NCBI GenBank assembly: GCA_003481775.1
Contig: QULU01000045.1
Span: 1-31,167, forward strand
Direction: 5' to 3'
DNA: 31,167 nucleotides
Source: Clostridiaceae bacterium OM02-2AC
GTDB lineage: Bacteria > Bacillota_I > Bacilli_A > Erysipelotrichales > Erysipelotrichaceae
Below the pieces are notes generated by a model. It was given only the letters and a program-made list of their open reading frames with translations, was not told the origin of the DNA and searched no databases. This document shows positions 23,301 to 30,760 of the stretch, piece by piece (within the stretch, counting starts at the first letter, position 1; the number at the start of each line of letters is the position of its first letter). Made by a program: the position numbers and the translations under genes.

Positions 23301-24760
23301 GTTGTCTTTTTAGTGGAATCGAATGTTGTCGTTGTAGTAGTTGGTTTTGATACTAGATAATCGGCAGCGTTGTTTGGTTCTGTCAGATCTATCATAAATT
23401 CCTGTCCATCAGGTACACCATCACCATCTGTATCTACCTTAGTAGTATCGGTACCAATCTTCCATTCAACAAAATCAAATAGACCATCTTTGTCCGTATC
23501 ATTCGCATCCAGATAAGCATTTGCATACGAATTATTCAACTGCTTTGGAGCATCTCCATTATCATTTGTTGATACACCTTGTTTAGTGTTCAGATAGTCT
23601 GCTTCCATCCAGCTATCAAATAAGAAGGATTGTTGATTTTTCTTAATATATTCATTAGCTGCTCTTGCAAAATCGGAAAGAGTTACGCTATCTTTTAGTT
23701 TATAGGAAATCGTATAGCTACGGCTTTGTCCAAGCGTTCCAAAAAAGATTCGGTCGATATTCTTTCTTGCTGCATCTAACTGCGCCTTTGTATCATTGCC
23801 GATGATGCTTAGTTCTGGAACCTGGCTTGTGTCCACTAAGCCTTGGTCGTTAATTGGAACCGTGAATTCTTCATGATTTTTGTTAATCTTTACGCCATCC
23901 AGATCAGAGCAATATATTTTAATATTATCTGTATCAATATATGGAAGCAACTCTGGTGCTATCTGTTCTTTCACATACACAACCCAGCTATAATCTGTCT
24001 GTAGGAAATTCTCATCAGGTTTGAAGGTGTGTATAGAACGAATGGTCATATCATCAATATTAAATTTAATTCTTTGATTCGCTTTACCTTTTGTAAACCC
24101 TGATTCCTTTTCATTCTCATTCTTCTTATTATTCAGCAAGATATAACCATTAGAAATACTGTTCGAGGCTATAGCTCCTTTATTGGTCGTCAAAACGGAA
24201 TTAAATCCAATTGGAGTATCTTGTAAATTAAGACTTTCCAATGTCTGTCCATTTTTCAGCGTGATTTTAACAGGCTGGTTACGTGATAAACCTATCAAAG
24301 CATAGTTAGGCAGCTTTGTAACTGGCAGAGACCACATTGCGCCATCGTTATGCTTTTCCAGACTAATATCAGCTAAAATAACTTTATCGATCTGTTTATA
24401 AAAGGTATTGTTGGTAAAACTCAAAAGATATTTCCCAGCATATTTGTTCGCAGGGTCTGTCCCCCATCCTGCGCTTCCACTAAACCAATATGTAAATGTC
24501 ATAGATAAACTGTCGTCATCCTCAACTTTATTGAAAACAGTAGAGCTATAACGTAGGTTGGCATTGTTATCAATTCCGGTTGCCGTATAATGTGTTGTAG
24601 TATCCAGTCCTCTATTTTCCTGTGCATAGACGGTACCCAAAGACGGCACCATCAACATGACGCCCAGTAATACAGAGCACACGCCAATACTCAATTTTCG
24701 TATCGCCCATCTTTGCTGTCTTTTTGCACAGGAAAGAAAACTCGGCTTATTTTTCTCCAT
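20357..24760 (-). CDS. Large Rib-repeat cell-wall surface protein (1467 aa)
   Basis: The N-terminus has a YSIRK-like export signal (RWAIRKLSIGVCSVLLG, cleavage near VYAQ). Residues about 50-410 form an unrecognised non-repetitive head. At about 415-455 two Asp-rich calcium-binding loops appear (DTDKDGLFDF, DTDGDGVPDGQEF; thrombospondin type-3/EF-hand-like). From about 588 to 1395 it is made of Rib-type modules (NKDDLPEGTTYDWKTPVDT, VVTYPDGSKEEVEVTV) in two nearly identical 169-residue units, two nearly identical 157-residue units, then shorter ones. The end is a linker, GPKTG in place of LPXTG, a hydrophobic helix and RKRRK, as in sortase substrates. It is probably a host- or matrix-binding adhesin. 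AGGAG precedes the ATG. Confidence 0.9.
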   Translation of the reverse strand: MEKNKPSFLSCAKRQQRWAIRKLSIGVCSVLLGVMLMVPSLGTVYAQENRGLDTTTHYTATGIDNNANLRYSSTVFNKVEDDDSLSMTFTYWFSGSAGWGTDPANKYAGKYLLSFTNNTFYKQIDKVILADISLEKHNDGAMWSLPVTKLPNYALIGLSRNQPVKITLKNGQTLESLNLQDTPIGFNSVLTTNKGAIASNSISNGYILLNNKKNENEKESGFTKGKANQRIKFNIDDMTIRSIHTFKPDENFLQTDYSWVVYVKEQIAPELLPYIDTDNIKIYCSDLDGVKINKNHEEFTVPINDQGLVDTSQVPELSIIGNDTKAQLDAARKNIDRIFFGTLGQSRSYTISYKLKDSVTLSDFARAANEYIKKNQQSFLFDSWMEADYLNTKQGVSTNDNGDAPKQLNNSYANAYLDANDTDKDGLFDFVEWKIGTDTTKVDTDGDGVPDGQEFMIDLTEPNNAADYLVSKPTTTTTTFDSTKKTTIEGTVPKTLIADPADPARLIQITNENAGNVIVKLQGYDKNTKTYTTDEYGTVKIPYKDLVAGNFSLDVNANVVPDGTEVVLVAYSPNADNPIMGDPFTFTTPDADKYNVKGGTLNQDYGKKAEEAAILDKVTVTETKDGQEAPAPAEKVKSKAIKGEIPTPTADGADQTVTVEVTYADGTKEDATVTIAYGEAKDAYVPEGQKVDVNKGEDPSAEAGIKNKDDLPEGTTYDWKTPVDTDTPGETTGTIVVTYPDGSKEEVEVTVNVVDPATDADKYNAKGGTLNQDYGKKAEEAAILDKVTVTETKDGQEAPAPAEKVKSKAIKGEIPTPTADGADQTVTVEVTYADGTKEDATVTIAYGEAKDAYVPEGQKVDVNKGEDPSAEAGIKNKDDLPEGTMYDWKTPVDTDTPGETIGTIVVTYPDGSKEEVEVTVNVVDTTPQATDTELYTAQGGVVNKPYGQTATNDEVIGVVTTDAPAEKIQSIVAVDAIPTTGQNQPVNVKVTYADGSNDTVIVTVNYGLATDAYDPAGQAITVDKGSQPNAADGIANKADLPANTTYGWAAPVDTSTPGTTSGTIVVTYPDGSTDQVTVDVIVNENATNTELYTAQGGVVNKPYGQTATNDEVIGVVTTDAPAEKIQSIVAVDAIPTTGQNQPGNVKVTYADGSNDTVIVTVNYGLATDAYDPAGQAITVDKGSQPNAADGIANKADLPANTTYGWTAPVDTSTPGTTSGTVVVTYPDGSTDQVTVDVIVNDNRTDAEKYTPEGQEVNVNKGETPNPEDGIRNKDDLPEDTKYEWKTPVNTDKPGETPGIIVVTYPDGTTEEVEVKVNVTDPRTDADKYDPETKPEIIKPGENPDLTDNVTNLDDLPEGTQIKDITPEGTIDPNKPGEYEGTLEIQYPDGSKETVTVKVTVEKPASTVTPVNNQQNTQTNKVTKVTTSGPKTGDFTNLGVHTAAAIGSIATLAGLFFARKRRKVDEEQ
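21036..21977 (-). repeat. Two near-identical 471-bp repeats in the surface-protein gene
   Basis: Corresponding positions (for example GTTTACAACTCCCCCCTG at 21461 and 21932) are 471 bases apart. The two units differ at only a few bases, such as GGTGCAGTCC versus GGTGCAGCCC. This indicates recent duplication or ongoing gene conversion. Confidence 0.8.
21982..22996 (-). repeat. Two near-identical 507-bp repeats in the surface-protein gene
   Basis: CCTGGTTCAGCGT occurs at 22444 and 22951, and the sequence between repeats at the same 507-base offset with few changes. Each unit encodes 169 residues comprising two beta-rich Rib-like modules. Confidence 0.8.
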
Positions 24761-24831
24761 AAACGATTTCTCCTTTCTTTTCGTTTCTTTCTAAAATAAT
24801 TAGAACCAGTTTGGTACCCTCATATTTCCCT

Positions 24832-25236
24832 TCATTCCATTTCTAGAAGCTCCTGTATGCTTGTTGATAGCAGCATGTGATCCAGATACGACTGTATCTT
24901 TTCATAAAAATGACGGACCTGGCAAAAGGAACCGGCATCTCGACTGCAGTAGCGGTCTTTTTCAAGGCACCGGTTGATCTGCATGGTCGTCTCCATTGCT
25001 CGAATCACATCATAGATGGGGATGTCTCTTGGATGCTTTACGAGTCGAAAACCGCCATCGATACCAGTAACTGCTTCCAGGATCTGTGCTTCTTTCAAGA
25101 TACTGGCAACTTTTAAAACATAGCCCTGTGGAATATGCAGCTGTTCCGATAATTCCTTTGACTGAACAAGCTGCCTTTTTTTCGCAAGATAGAGAACGAT
25201 TCGTACTGCATAATCGGTCGATATTTTTAAATGCAT
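24832..25236 (-). CDS. Rrf2-family transcriptional regulator
   Basis: The 134-residue length and sequence are typical of Rrf2: MHLKISTDYAVRIVLYLAKK at the start, a winged HTH with LSEQLHIPQGYVLKVASILK, the wing EAVTGIDGGFRLVKHP, and three cysteines (C-x6-C-x6-C in RCLEKDRYC to SFC) where IscR/NsrR-type members bind an Fe-S cluster. It could therefore sense redox or nitric oxide. AGGAGGGGG precedes the ATG. The surface-protein gene starts 71 bases downstream on the same strand, so the regulator may control or be cotranscribed with it; no separate terminator is seen between them. Confidence 0.87.
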   Translation of the reverse strand: MHLKISTDYAVRIVLYLAKKRQLVQSKELSEQLHIPQGYVLKVASILKEAQILEAVTGIDGGFRLVKHPRDIPIYDVIRAMETTMQINRCLEKDRYCSRDAGSFCQVRHFYEKIQSYLDHMLLSTSIQELLEME

Positions 25237-25704
25237 ACATCACCCCCTCCTTTTTAATTCTGGATAAATCAGGTTTATAGTATGACTGTACCAGAATATG
25301 GACTTATCCTTTTCAAGAAACTGCATAACAATATCATCCATAGAAACCTTGACTAGTGCTGCTTTTTTAGATAACGAAGATCTTTTATATTCACGAATTG
25401 CAAACGGCACAGCAATTTATGCATTATCCACCTAAATCAGCACATGATGCTTTTTGATAAATATTAAATTCAGTATATAGTCACATTCTTATCTTTGCGC
25501 ATGACCGAATATCCATTTCCTTTCTCACATAAGGGTACTATCCTGCTGGTTCATAAACAGAATATACGCATTTATAATAGAAGTCTATTGATATTCTATA
25601 CTGTAATAAAATAAGATTGTTTAATTAAAATTTTATATCTGATTTTTGATTATCCGCATAAACACTATACTTTCAAACATTTTGAAGTATAGAAAACTAT
25701 TCAT
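25237..25704. other. Non-coding region between Rrf2 gene and the second mobile element
   Basis: No gene with an RBS is visible. The sequence is very AT rich from about 25580. An imperfect inverted repeat TATACTT/AAGTATA with CAAA/TTTG inside (about 25667-25692) lies close to the direct repeats at 25705. The junction of the second element is probably near here. Confidence 0.45.
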
Positions 25705-25725
25705 TTTACCACGAATTTACCACGA
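25705..25725. repeat. Tandem TTTACCACGA repeats near an element end
   Basis: TTTACCACGA occurs at 25705-25714 and 25716-25725, one helical turn apart. Its position at the edge of the integrative element suggests integrase arm-type sites; this is inference. Confidence 0.4.
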
Positions 25726-25759
25726 TTGAATGAGCCTTGATATGACACAAAAACAACAT

Positions 25760-25796
25760 GGGAGATAGCACAAATATCTGTGTATCTCCCGTTTTT
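25760..25796. terminator. Terminator at the edge of the second element
   Basis: The arms GGGAGATA and TATCTCCC with an inner CACA/TGTG pairing are followed by GTTTTT on the + strand and by GTTGTTTTT on the - strand. It lies 17 bases after the - strand HTH gene and could work both ways. Confidence 0.7.
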
Positions 25797-25812
25797 CATT
25801 CATGTAGTATGA

Positions 25813-26052
25813 TTATTTTACTCTGATTTCAAATTTCAAGATTGCTTTCATCATTTCTGTATGGATTTGACCTTTTAATTCTTCATCAACCTGCATAATG
25901 ATTTTACCACTTTCAGAGTGGTAAAACGGACGCAAGCATAATTTACATATATAAGCGTCATAAAACTTCAAAATCTCTCTTATGGCAGTTTCATTTCCAG
26001 CAGACGCTTGACATATTACTTTTAATGTAGGGTAGCCATATTCTTTTTTCAT
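25813..26052 (-). CDS. Tn916 ORF8-like helix-turn-helix accessory protein (79 aa)
   Basis: The length and sequence (MKKEYGYPTLKVICQASAGN, ETAIREILKFYDAYI, ending in MMKAILKFEIRVK) match the small HTH-domain proteins found next to the sigma-like gene in Tn916-type integrative elements. They probably assist regulation of excision and transfer. AAGGAA precedes the ATG, and only four bases separate it from the sigma-like gene, so both are one operon. Confidence 0.78.
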   Translation of the reverse strand: MKKEYGYPTLKVICQASAGNETAIREILKFYDAYICKLCLRPFYHSESGKIIMQVDEELKGQIHTEMMKAILKFEIRVK

Positions 26053-26056
26053 TGGT

Positions 26057-26476
26057 TCAATTCCTTTCTTTCAATACTGTTTTTAGTTTCTTCAATCCGT
26101 TACTTCTTCTGCGATAAATAGCAGAACGTGATACATGATATAATTCGGCTATTTCTTGGTCGCTCATACTTTGAAAATAGCGTAATAGAATTACATCACG
26201 CTCTTTATTCGATAACTTATATAAAGCAACAGCAAGTTTCTCATTTGATATTTGAATTGTAAAATTCAAGACTTCAAACGAAATGTAATCACAAGAATAG
26301 TTATCCTTAGTTACACATTCAACATTTTTCGTATCTGATAATTCACAGAATAAAACTTCACGCTTAGAACGTCTTGCAAACTGTCTGTTTCTGTTTTTTA
26401 CTGTGCATTTAATAACAGTCATCATCAAAGCATTAAACTGTATTCTAACGATATGCTCGAAAGAAGATGGGTTCAT
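26057..26476 (-). CDS. Tn916 ORF7-like sigma-70 family factor (139 aa)
   Basis: The ATG at 26476 is chosen for its AAGGAGGTGAG; a longer frame begins at 26497 inside the RBS. The C-terminal 50 residues form sigma region 4 (LSNKERDVILLRYFQSMSDQ, EIAELYHVSRSAIYRRRSN). The N-terminal part is a weak region 2. In Tn916-like elements such factors sit in the regulatory cluster and respond to conjugation cues. No xis or int gene follows downstream as it would in Tn916. Confidence 0.82.
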   Translation of the reverse strand: MNPSSFEHIVRIQFNALMMTVIKCTVKNRNRQFARRSKREVLFCELSDTKNVECVTKDNYSCDYISFEVLNFTIQISNEKLAVALYKLSNKERDVILLRYFQSMSDQEIAELYHVSRSAIYRRRSNGLKKLKTVLKERN

Positions 26477-26562
26477 AATCTCACCTCCTTTCCGCATACG
26501 CTGAAATATATAAACGGAGATACCGTCTATATCTTTGGAAAATACAAAAAGAAGAACAAGAA

Positions 26563-26600
26563 AAAAGTCCGTACAAAATATACCGTCTGTACGAACTTTT
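26563..26600. terminator. Terminator after the MATE gene
   Basis: AAAAGTCCGTACA and TGTACGAACTTTT form a long stem with T-tracts on both strands. It ends the - strand cargo operon before the sigma-like gene. Confidence 0.75.
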
Positions 26601-26667
26601 AATATTGTAAAATATTTAGTTGTTGATAAAATGCTGTTAGGTAGTGCATAATCGTATAAGATTATTC

Positions 26668-28053
26668 CTAAAACTTTCCACAGCAGTTACTTTCAATGCT
26701 TTTATATCTTGCTTTTTTAGTCCTATCATAAAGTTTTCCATATAACCGCTTAATAATTTGATTACTTGTTAAAATAGTTATAATGCAGGCGACTATGTGA
26801 CTGATTAAAATCGCTATCCAAACACCATTTAAATTTTCTGCCAGCCAAGATAATAGATAGGCAAAAGGAATACGAATAATAATATAGTAGAATATCATTA
26901 GTATCATACTTTTTGTTGGTTTTCCTATACCATTTAAAGTACCTAAGTAGCAACTAGTAATAGTGTAAAGAACATAACCGATACTAACAATTAAAAAATA
27001 ATGGCTGACAACATTTGTTACAGCTACGTTGGAAACAAACAATTTTGCCAACTGTTTAGAGAAGAAAATAACAACTGCTGATAATACACTTGAAACAACA
27101 ATACCATATTTTAACGCCAATTTCAGATAATTCTTTGCTCTGTCGATACGTTGTGCTCCAATACATTGCCCTACGATTGAAGTCAACACCATATTAAGAG
27201 CCATAGCAGGATAAAATAATATCATTTCTAATTTTCCAGCAACTCCGTAGCCAGCAATAGCAGAAATACTATAAGTACTAACAATAGCAGTTAAAAATGT
27301 TGTACTAATAGCAGGAATACTTTGTTGAATGACAGACGGCACAGCATTTTTTACAAACGGCATAATCTCTTTTGTATCAAAATCAGATAGTGAAAGGTTA
27401 AATAATTTTTTACGATAAATATAAATGCACATAAACGCCAAACAAATAATCTGTGATATTAAGGTTGCGATTGCCGCTCCGTGAAATCCAATTATGTTAA
27501 TGAAAATAGGATCTAAAATAGCATTCAATAAAGTAGACACAAGCATTGCAACTGCTTGAAACATAGTATTGCCAAAACTTCTTAAAATGGCTGTAAAGTA
27601 TAAATACAAATAAACTGCTACATATCCCAAAGCATATATAGATAAGTAATTTTTTGCCATATCAAAAATTTCAGTCGGTGTATTTAAAACTATCAAAATA
27701 GGCTCTAAAAAAATCTCCAACACAATTGTCATAAACACTGAAAGAATTATAGATACAAAAAAAGAAGTAACTATAATATTCTTTTTCTTTTGCTCATTTT
27801 TCGCACCAATTACCTGTGATAATAGAATGGCTAACCCGTTTGTTGCTCCCATACCAATTGAAGTTAAGATTAAAATAATAGGTGTCGAGTTTGTTAACGC
27901 TGCGTATGCCTGCTCACCTAACAAATTTCCAATCCAAAGACTGTCTACGAGATTATATGCCATATTTAAAAACATAGCTATTATCATAGGAACAGTCATT
28001 TCAAGTAAACATTTTTTTGTGTTTCCGTTTACAAAATCAATATTTTTGTTCAT
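26668..28053 (-). CDS. MATE-family efflux transporter (461 aa)
   Basis: The ATG at 28053 follows AGGAGG. The N-terminus (FVNGNTKKCLLEMTVPMIIA, then MFLNMAYNLVDSLWIGNLLG) is characteristic of MATE exporters, and about 12 hydrophobic segments follow, with the two-fold repeated arrangement. Such pumps expel cationic drugs and dyes with sodium or proton influx. It is cargo of the integrative element, downstream of a TetR regulator, so substrate-induced expression is likely. A candidate operator (28071-28087) overlaps the region just before its RBS, and a hairpin separates it from the TetR gene. Confidence 0.9.
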   Translation of the reverse strand: MNKNIDFVNGNTKKCLLEMTVPMIIAMFLNMAYNLVDSLWIGNLLGEQAYAALTNSTPIILILTSIGMGATNGLAILLSQVIGAKNEQKKKNIIVTSFFVSIILSVFMTIVLEIFLEPILIVLNTPTEIFDMAKNYLSIYALGYVAVYLYLYFTAILRSFGNTMFQAVAMLVSTLLNAILDPIFINIIGFHGAAIATLISQIICLAFMCIYIYRKKLFNLSLSDFDTKEIMPFVKNAVPSVIQQSIPAISTTFLTAIVSTYSISAIAGYGVAGKLEMILFYPAMALNMVLTSIVGQCIGAQRIDRAKNYLKLALKYGIVVSSVLSAVVIFFSKQLAKLFVSNVAVTNVVSHYFLIVSIGYVLYTITSCYLGTLNGIGKPTKSMILMIFYYIIIRIPFAYLLSWLAENLNGVWIAILISHIVACIITILTSNQIIKRLYGKLYDRTKKARYKSIESNCCGKF

Positions 28054-28070
28054 TTTAATTCCTCCTATTG

Positions 28071-28087
28071 AATGAAAATTATTCATT
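28071..28087. promoter_or_regulatory. Second candidate TetR operator
   Basis: AATGAA and TTCATT are separated by five bases, the same arrangement as the inverted repeat at 29372-29392. It is 18 bases upstream of the MATE start codon. Confidence 0.5.
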
Positions 28088-28103
28088 TAATTTATTTAAA
28101 TAT

Positions 28104-28123
28104 TCCCTGCCTTTTGGCAGGGG
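28104..28123 (-). terminator. Intercistronic hairpin between TetR and MATE genes
   Basis: CCCTGCC and GGCAGGG form a seven-base stem around a four-base loop, with A/T-rich sequence after it on the - strand but no solid T-tract. It may attenuate transcription or protect mRNA ends. Confidence 0.5.
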
Positions 28124-28128
28124 AAGAT

Positions 28129-28689
28129 TTAAAGCCTAAACAAGTCCCTAAAAAATGCCTTTATCCGTGAACTCTTTTCTTTAATTGATATATCGGTATT
28201 TAAAATAATTCCTAGTTGTCCATATATGCAAAAACTGGCATACATTTCAACATCATTGACTTGTATTTCATTTGTGTAATTTGCTCTTTCAATAATTTCA
28301 GATACAATAGGAAAAAGTTTTTCACATACATTCAATGTTAATAAATTATGGAAATTTTTATTTTGGTTATTATGAAAAACTGGATAATATGTATCATCTT
28401 CTTGTTCTGCAAAAAGTATCATCTTCCGCAAAATATCTTTTAAACTATCCTTTTTTATATTTATATTTTTTGTCATATTGGCGACTAAAATATTTGAATA
28501 TTCATTGATAGCAGACTGAAAAAGTACATCTTTTGATGGGAAATATCTATAACATAATCCTTGTGCTATTCCAATTTCTTTTGCTATGTCTGATATTGAA
28601 GTTTTTTCAAACCCATTTACACTAAATAATTTAATGGCTGTTTCTAAAATTTCTTGTTTACGTTCCTCTGGTTCTTTTGAAATACGCAT
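28129..28689 (-). CDS. TetR-family transcriptional regulator (186 aa)
   Basis: The N-terminal HTH is classical: KQEILETAIKLFSVNGFEKT, then SISDIAKEIGIAQGLCYRYF, then PSKDVLFQSA. The C-terminal ligand-binding part is helical and variable. It sits between the methyltransferase and MATE genes and probably represses the cargo operon, releasing it when a toxic compound binds. A matching inverted repeat overlaps the -35 box of the operon promoter (29372-29392). AAAGGA precedes the ATG. Confidence 0.9.
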   Translation of the reverse strand: MRISKEPEERKQEILETAIKLFSVNGFEKTSISDIAKEIGIAQGLCYRYFPSKDVLFQSAINEYSNILVANMTKNINIKKDSLKDILRKMILFAEQEDDTYYPVFHNNQNKNFHNLLTLNVCEKLFPIVSEIIERANYTNEIQVNDVEMYASFCIYGQLGIILNTDISIKEKSSRIKAFFRDLFRL

Positions 28690-28712
28690 TGTTTTCTTTC
28701 CTTTCTTGCGGT

Positions 28713-29324
28713 TTAATTATTGTATGCTATAATTAAACAAGATCTTGTGCCAAAAGATTTCCATTCAATTTCGTGGAAGTCTTTTGATAATAATAACAAC
28801 ATTTCCTTTTTTGAATAAATCTTTACATCTCCACTATTGCTGTGTTTCATATAGTAATTCATTATCTGTCTTGCTCCGATTGGTTGCCAACAATCACCGA
28901 TAATGAAAACTCCATTTTGCTTTAAACACCTAGACACTTCTTTCTCTACAATATCTGGTTGTGGATAATGATGAAATGAGTCATTACATACAATGGCGTC
29001 AAAAGAACTATCTTCAAAAGGTAATCTCTCAGAGTCGCCTAAGATAAGTGTTGCATCATTTCCTAGTTTATTTTTTGCAATTTCAAGCATATTGGGAGAT
29101 ATATCTATTCCAAATAGTTGTTCTGCTATATTTAATTCTTTTATTTCTTTAAGTAACGCACCCGTTCCACAACCTAAATCTAATATAGAATGTATATTCT
29201 TATTTTTTAAATTTTCTATAATCGGCTTATAGAGTTTTCGAGCATGTTCCCCCTGAATATTTGTATCATAATCGGCAGCTTGCTTATCAAAAGTCTTTTG
29301 TGATTTTTGTTTCGTAATATTCAT
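28713..29324 (-). CDS. Class I SAM-dependent methyltransferase (203 aa)
   Basis: The ATG at 29324 follows AAAGGAG; a longer frame from 29399 would start upstream of the promoter. Motif I is ILDLGCGTGALLKEIKE, the acidic loop LFGIDISPNMLEIAKNK follows, then FDAIVCNDSFHHYPQPD as motif IV. The fold binds S-adenosylmethionine; the substrate cannot be told. As the first gene of an operon with TetR and a drug exporter, it may modify a drug or small molecule, or may be unrelated cargo. It has a full consensus promoter. Confidence 0.87.
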   Translation of the reverse strand: MNITKQKSQKTFDKQAADYDTNIQGEHARKLYKPIIENLKNKNIHSILDLGCGTGALLKEIKELNIAEQLFGIDISPNMLEIAKNKLGNDATLILGDSERLPFEDSSFDAIVCNDSFHHYPQPDIVEKEVSRCLKQNGVFIIGDCWQPIGARQIMNYYMKHSNSGDVKIYSKKEMLLLLSKDFHEIEWKSFGTRSCLIIAYNN

Positions 29325-29346
29325 GTAATCAACTCCTTTCACTAAA

Positions 29347-29375
29347 ATTATATCTCGTGAATGAACGATTGTCAA
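29347..29375 (-). promoter_or_regulatory. Consensus promoter of the cargo operon
   Basis: On the - strand TTGACA (29375-29370) and TATAAT (29352-29347) are separated by exactly 17 bases; both boxes are perfect. The start codon at 29324 follows after a short leader. Confidence 0.8.
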
Positions 29376-29392
29376 TGAATAAAATTCATTGA
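29372..29392. promoter_or_regulatory. Candidate TetR operator over the -35 box
   Basis: The perfect arms TCAATGAAT and ATTCATTGA with a three-base spacer overlap the -35 hexamer. A related site (AATGAA-N5-TTCATT) recurs upstream of the MATE gene. Confidence 0.65.
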
Positions 29393-29410
29393 ATTTCATT
29401 CATTTCAAAG

Positions 29411-29444
29411 ACGTGTATCTCTGATTTAAAATACACGCCTTTTT
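29411..29444 (+). terminator. Hairpin with T-tract between the XRE gene and the cargo promoter
   Basis: CGTGTAT and ATACACG form the stem and CCTTTTTG follows on the + strand. It would block + strand transcripts; no + strand gene precedes it nearby. Confidence 0.5.
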
Positions 29445-29580
29445 GATTACCCTACAATCTTCCAGTTACTATTCCTTATATAGCCCAAATTTGTACCGTG
29501 ACAATTTCATTGATATTATCCGATTTACCACAAATCAAATTTTATCTTTTCTTCCTCTTGATTACCCTCCACAGAAAAGA

Positions 29581-29643
29581 AAAAGCCCTGTCAAGAGCCT
29601 TGCCACCATTGGTGGTGCTTTGCACTCTTTACTGGGCTTTTTG
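29581..29643 (-). terminator. Terminator of the XRE regulator gene
   Basis: AAAAGCCC and GGGCTTTT close a long stem containing an inner CCACCA/TGGTGG hairpin. A T-rich stretch (TTTTTCTTTTC) follows on the - strand, about 32 bases past the stop. Confidence 0.7.
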
Positions 29644-29674
29644 TTTGCTGTATCTTCTACAAAGAGGGAAAAAG

Positions 29675-30310
29675 TTATTCGTCCTCATCATCAAAATGGT
29701 TATTTTTCAATACTTCCCGTAATAATTCCATATCTTCTTTTGAATTGGGGTTTATCATTTTTACGACTTGATAAGGTGTCCTATATTTATGTCCCTCTAT
29801 GCTTTCCCCGAACATATCCATGCTGTATAAATCATCATAGCGGTCTAACAGTTTTTGAAACTTCAAATGCTGGATAAATTCTTTGATTGGATAAAGGTCG
29901 GACGCTACAATACTTTTCCCGTTGATGTAGTCGGTAATATATTCCCGTAACTTTTCCAACTCATATTCCAGCCATTCTTCCTCGCTGTCAAAGAAGTTGT
30001 CATAATGTCCATGTTTTAGTTCTGCATTTAATCGTTCTTCAATTCTTAAAAACTGGCAGACTTCCTTTTCGGATTGATTAACATACTTCCATTCTCCCGA
30101 TAATAATTCATTGGGCATTACACCCAGCACGTCCATTATCTTTTCTAATGTATCGAAGGTAGGAAAATTCACACCTCGTTCAATCTTGGAAAGGCTCTGC
30201 ATATTGATACCGATTTTATCCGCAAGTTCCTGTTGTTTCATTCCTCTGTGTTTTCTTATGGTCTGTATGTTCTCTCCTAAGAAACTGATTTTCTTTTCGT
30301 AATGCTCCAT
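29675..30310 (-). CDS. XRE-family regulator of the integrative element (211 aa)
   Basis: Residues about 10-70 form a classical Cro/CI HTH (LGENIQTIRKHRGMKQQELA, DKIGINMQSLSKIERGVNFP, LEKIMDVLGV). The C-terminal 140 residues are acidic and helical with no named domain. The position, divergent from a replication/transfer gene, is that of the ORF9-type repressors of Tn916-like elements. Its promoter lies back to back with the + strand promoter of the replication gene (10 bases between -35 boxes), so binding between them would control both. An AAGGAG lies 16 bases before the ATG, a little far. Confidence 0.85.
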   Translation of the reverse strand: MEHYEKKISFLGENIQTIRKHRGMKQQELADKIGINMQSLSKIERGVNFPTFDTLEKIMDVLGVMPNELLSGEWKYVNQSEKEVCQFLRIEERLNAELKHGHYDNFFDSEEEWLEYELEKLREYITDYINGKSIVASDLYPIKEFIQHLKFQKLLDRYDDLYSMDMFGESIEGHKYRTPYQVVKMINPNSKEDMELLREVLKNNHFDDEDE

Positions 30311-30360
30311 AACTTAGTATAACCGCTCCTTCCGTTGCTTTTCTTGGTATTTATAAGCAT

Positions 30361-30389
30361 ATCATACTTAATCTACATCTAAAAGTCAA
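30361..30389 (-). promoter_or_regulatory. Promoter of the XRE regulator gene
   Basis: On the - strand TTGACT (30389-30384) and TATGAT (30366-30361) have a 17-base spacer. Confidence 0.7.
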
Positions 30390-30399
30390 CAAAAACTTC

Positions 30400-30428
30400 T
30401 TGACAAGTAATTCTAATGGCGTTATTAT
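30400..30428 (+). promoter_or_regulatory. Promoter of the replication/transfer leader
   Basis: TTGACA (30400-30405) and TATTAT (30423-30428) have a 17-base spacer. It is divergent from the XRE promoter. Confidence 0.72.
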
Positions 30429-30434
30429 CGTATC

Positions 30435-30759
30435 AGATAGAGTGATTAAGCACGATAAGGTCAATCACACGCTTGAGTAAGCATAGAGAAGATACATTTT
30501 CACTTTGATAGCATGAATAAGCATGGACTATCAGACCGAAAATAGTGGTTTCCAAAAGGGGCTGGCTGGACGGGGCACGTCCCCCAGACGTGTTCGGACA
30601 GACAGTTCCTTTTGGAAAAGGAACGCCTAAAGGCGTTCGCAGAGGGCGTATATGTAACACCGCCCTGCGCATACATGTCATAGTACCTAGAAACTGTGAT
30701 AAATAAAGGACAAAACACGATTTTTACCCCGCAAAAAAACGGGAAGTACGAAAGGAGTA
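30435..30759 (+). other. Long structured leader before the replication gene
   Basis: About 320 bases without a credible gene contain several perfect inverted repeats: GTGATT/AATCAC (30440-30469), GTTCCTTTT/AAAAGGAAC (about 30604-30623), AACGCC/GGCGTT (about 30623-30638) and GGGCG/CGCCC (about 30645-30666). It could be a transcription attenuator, an origin (oriT or single-strand initiation site), or both. AAAGGAG ends it at 30757. Confidence 0.5.
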
Positions 30760-30760
30760 A

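Noticed and set aside
22373..23350. Long + strand reading frame of 325 codons inside the adhesin region
   Set aside because: It lies antisense to the Rib-repeat gene, has a Cys/Phe/Ile-rich composition caused by the repeat codons, and has no RBS.
29443..29877. A + strand frame of 144 codons near the XRE gene
   Set aside because: It crosses the XRE terminator and overlaps the XRE coding end in antisense, with no RBS or motif.
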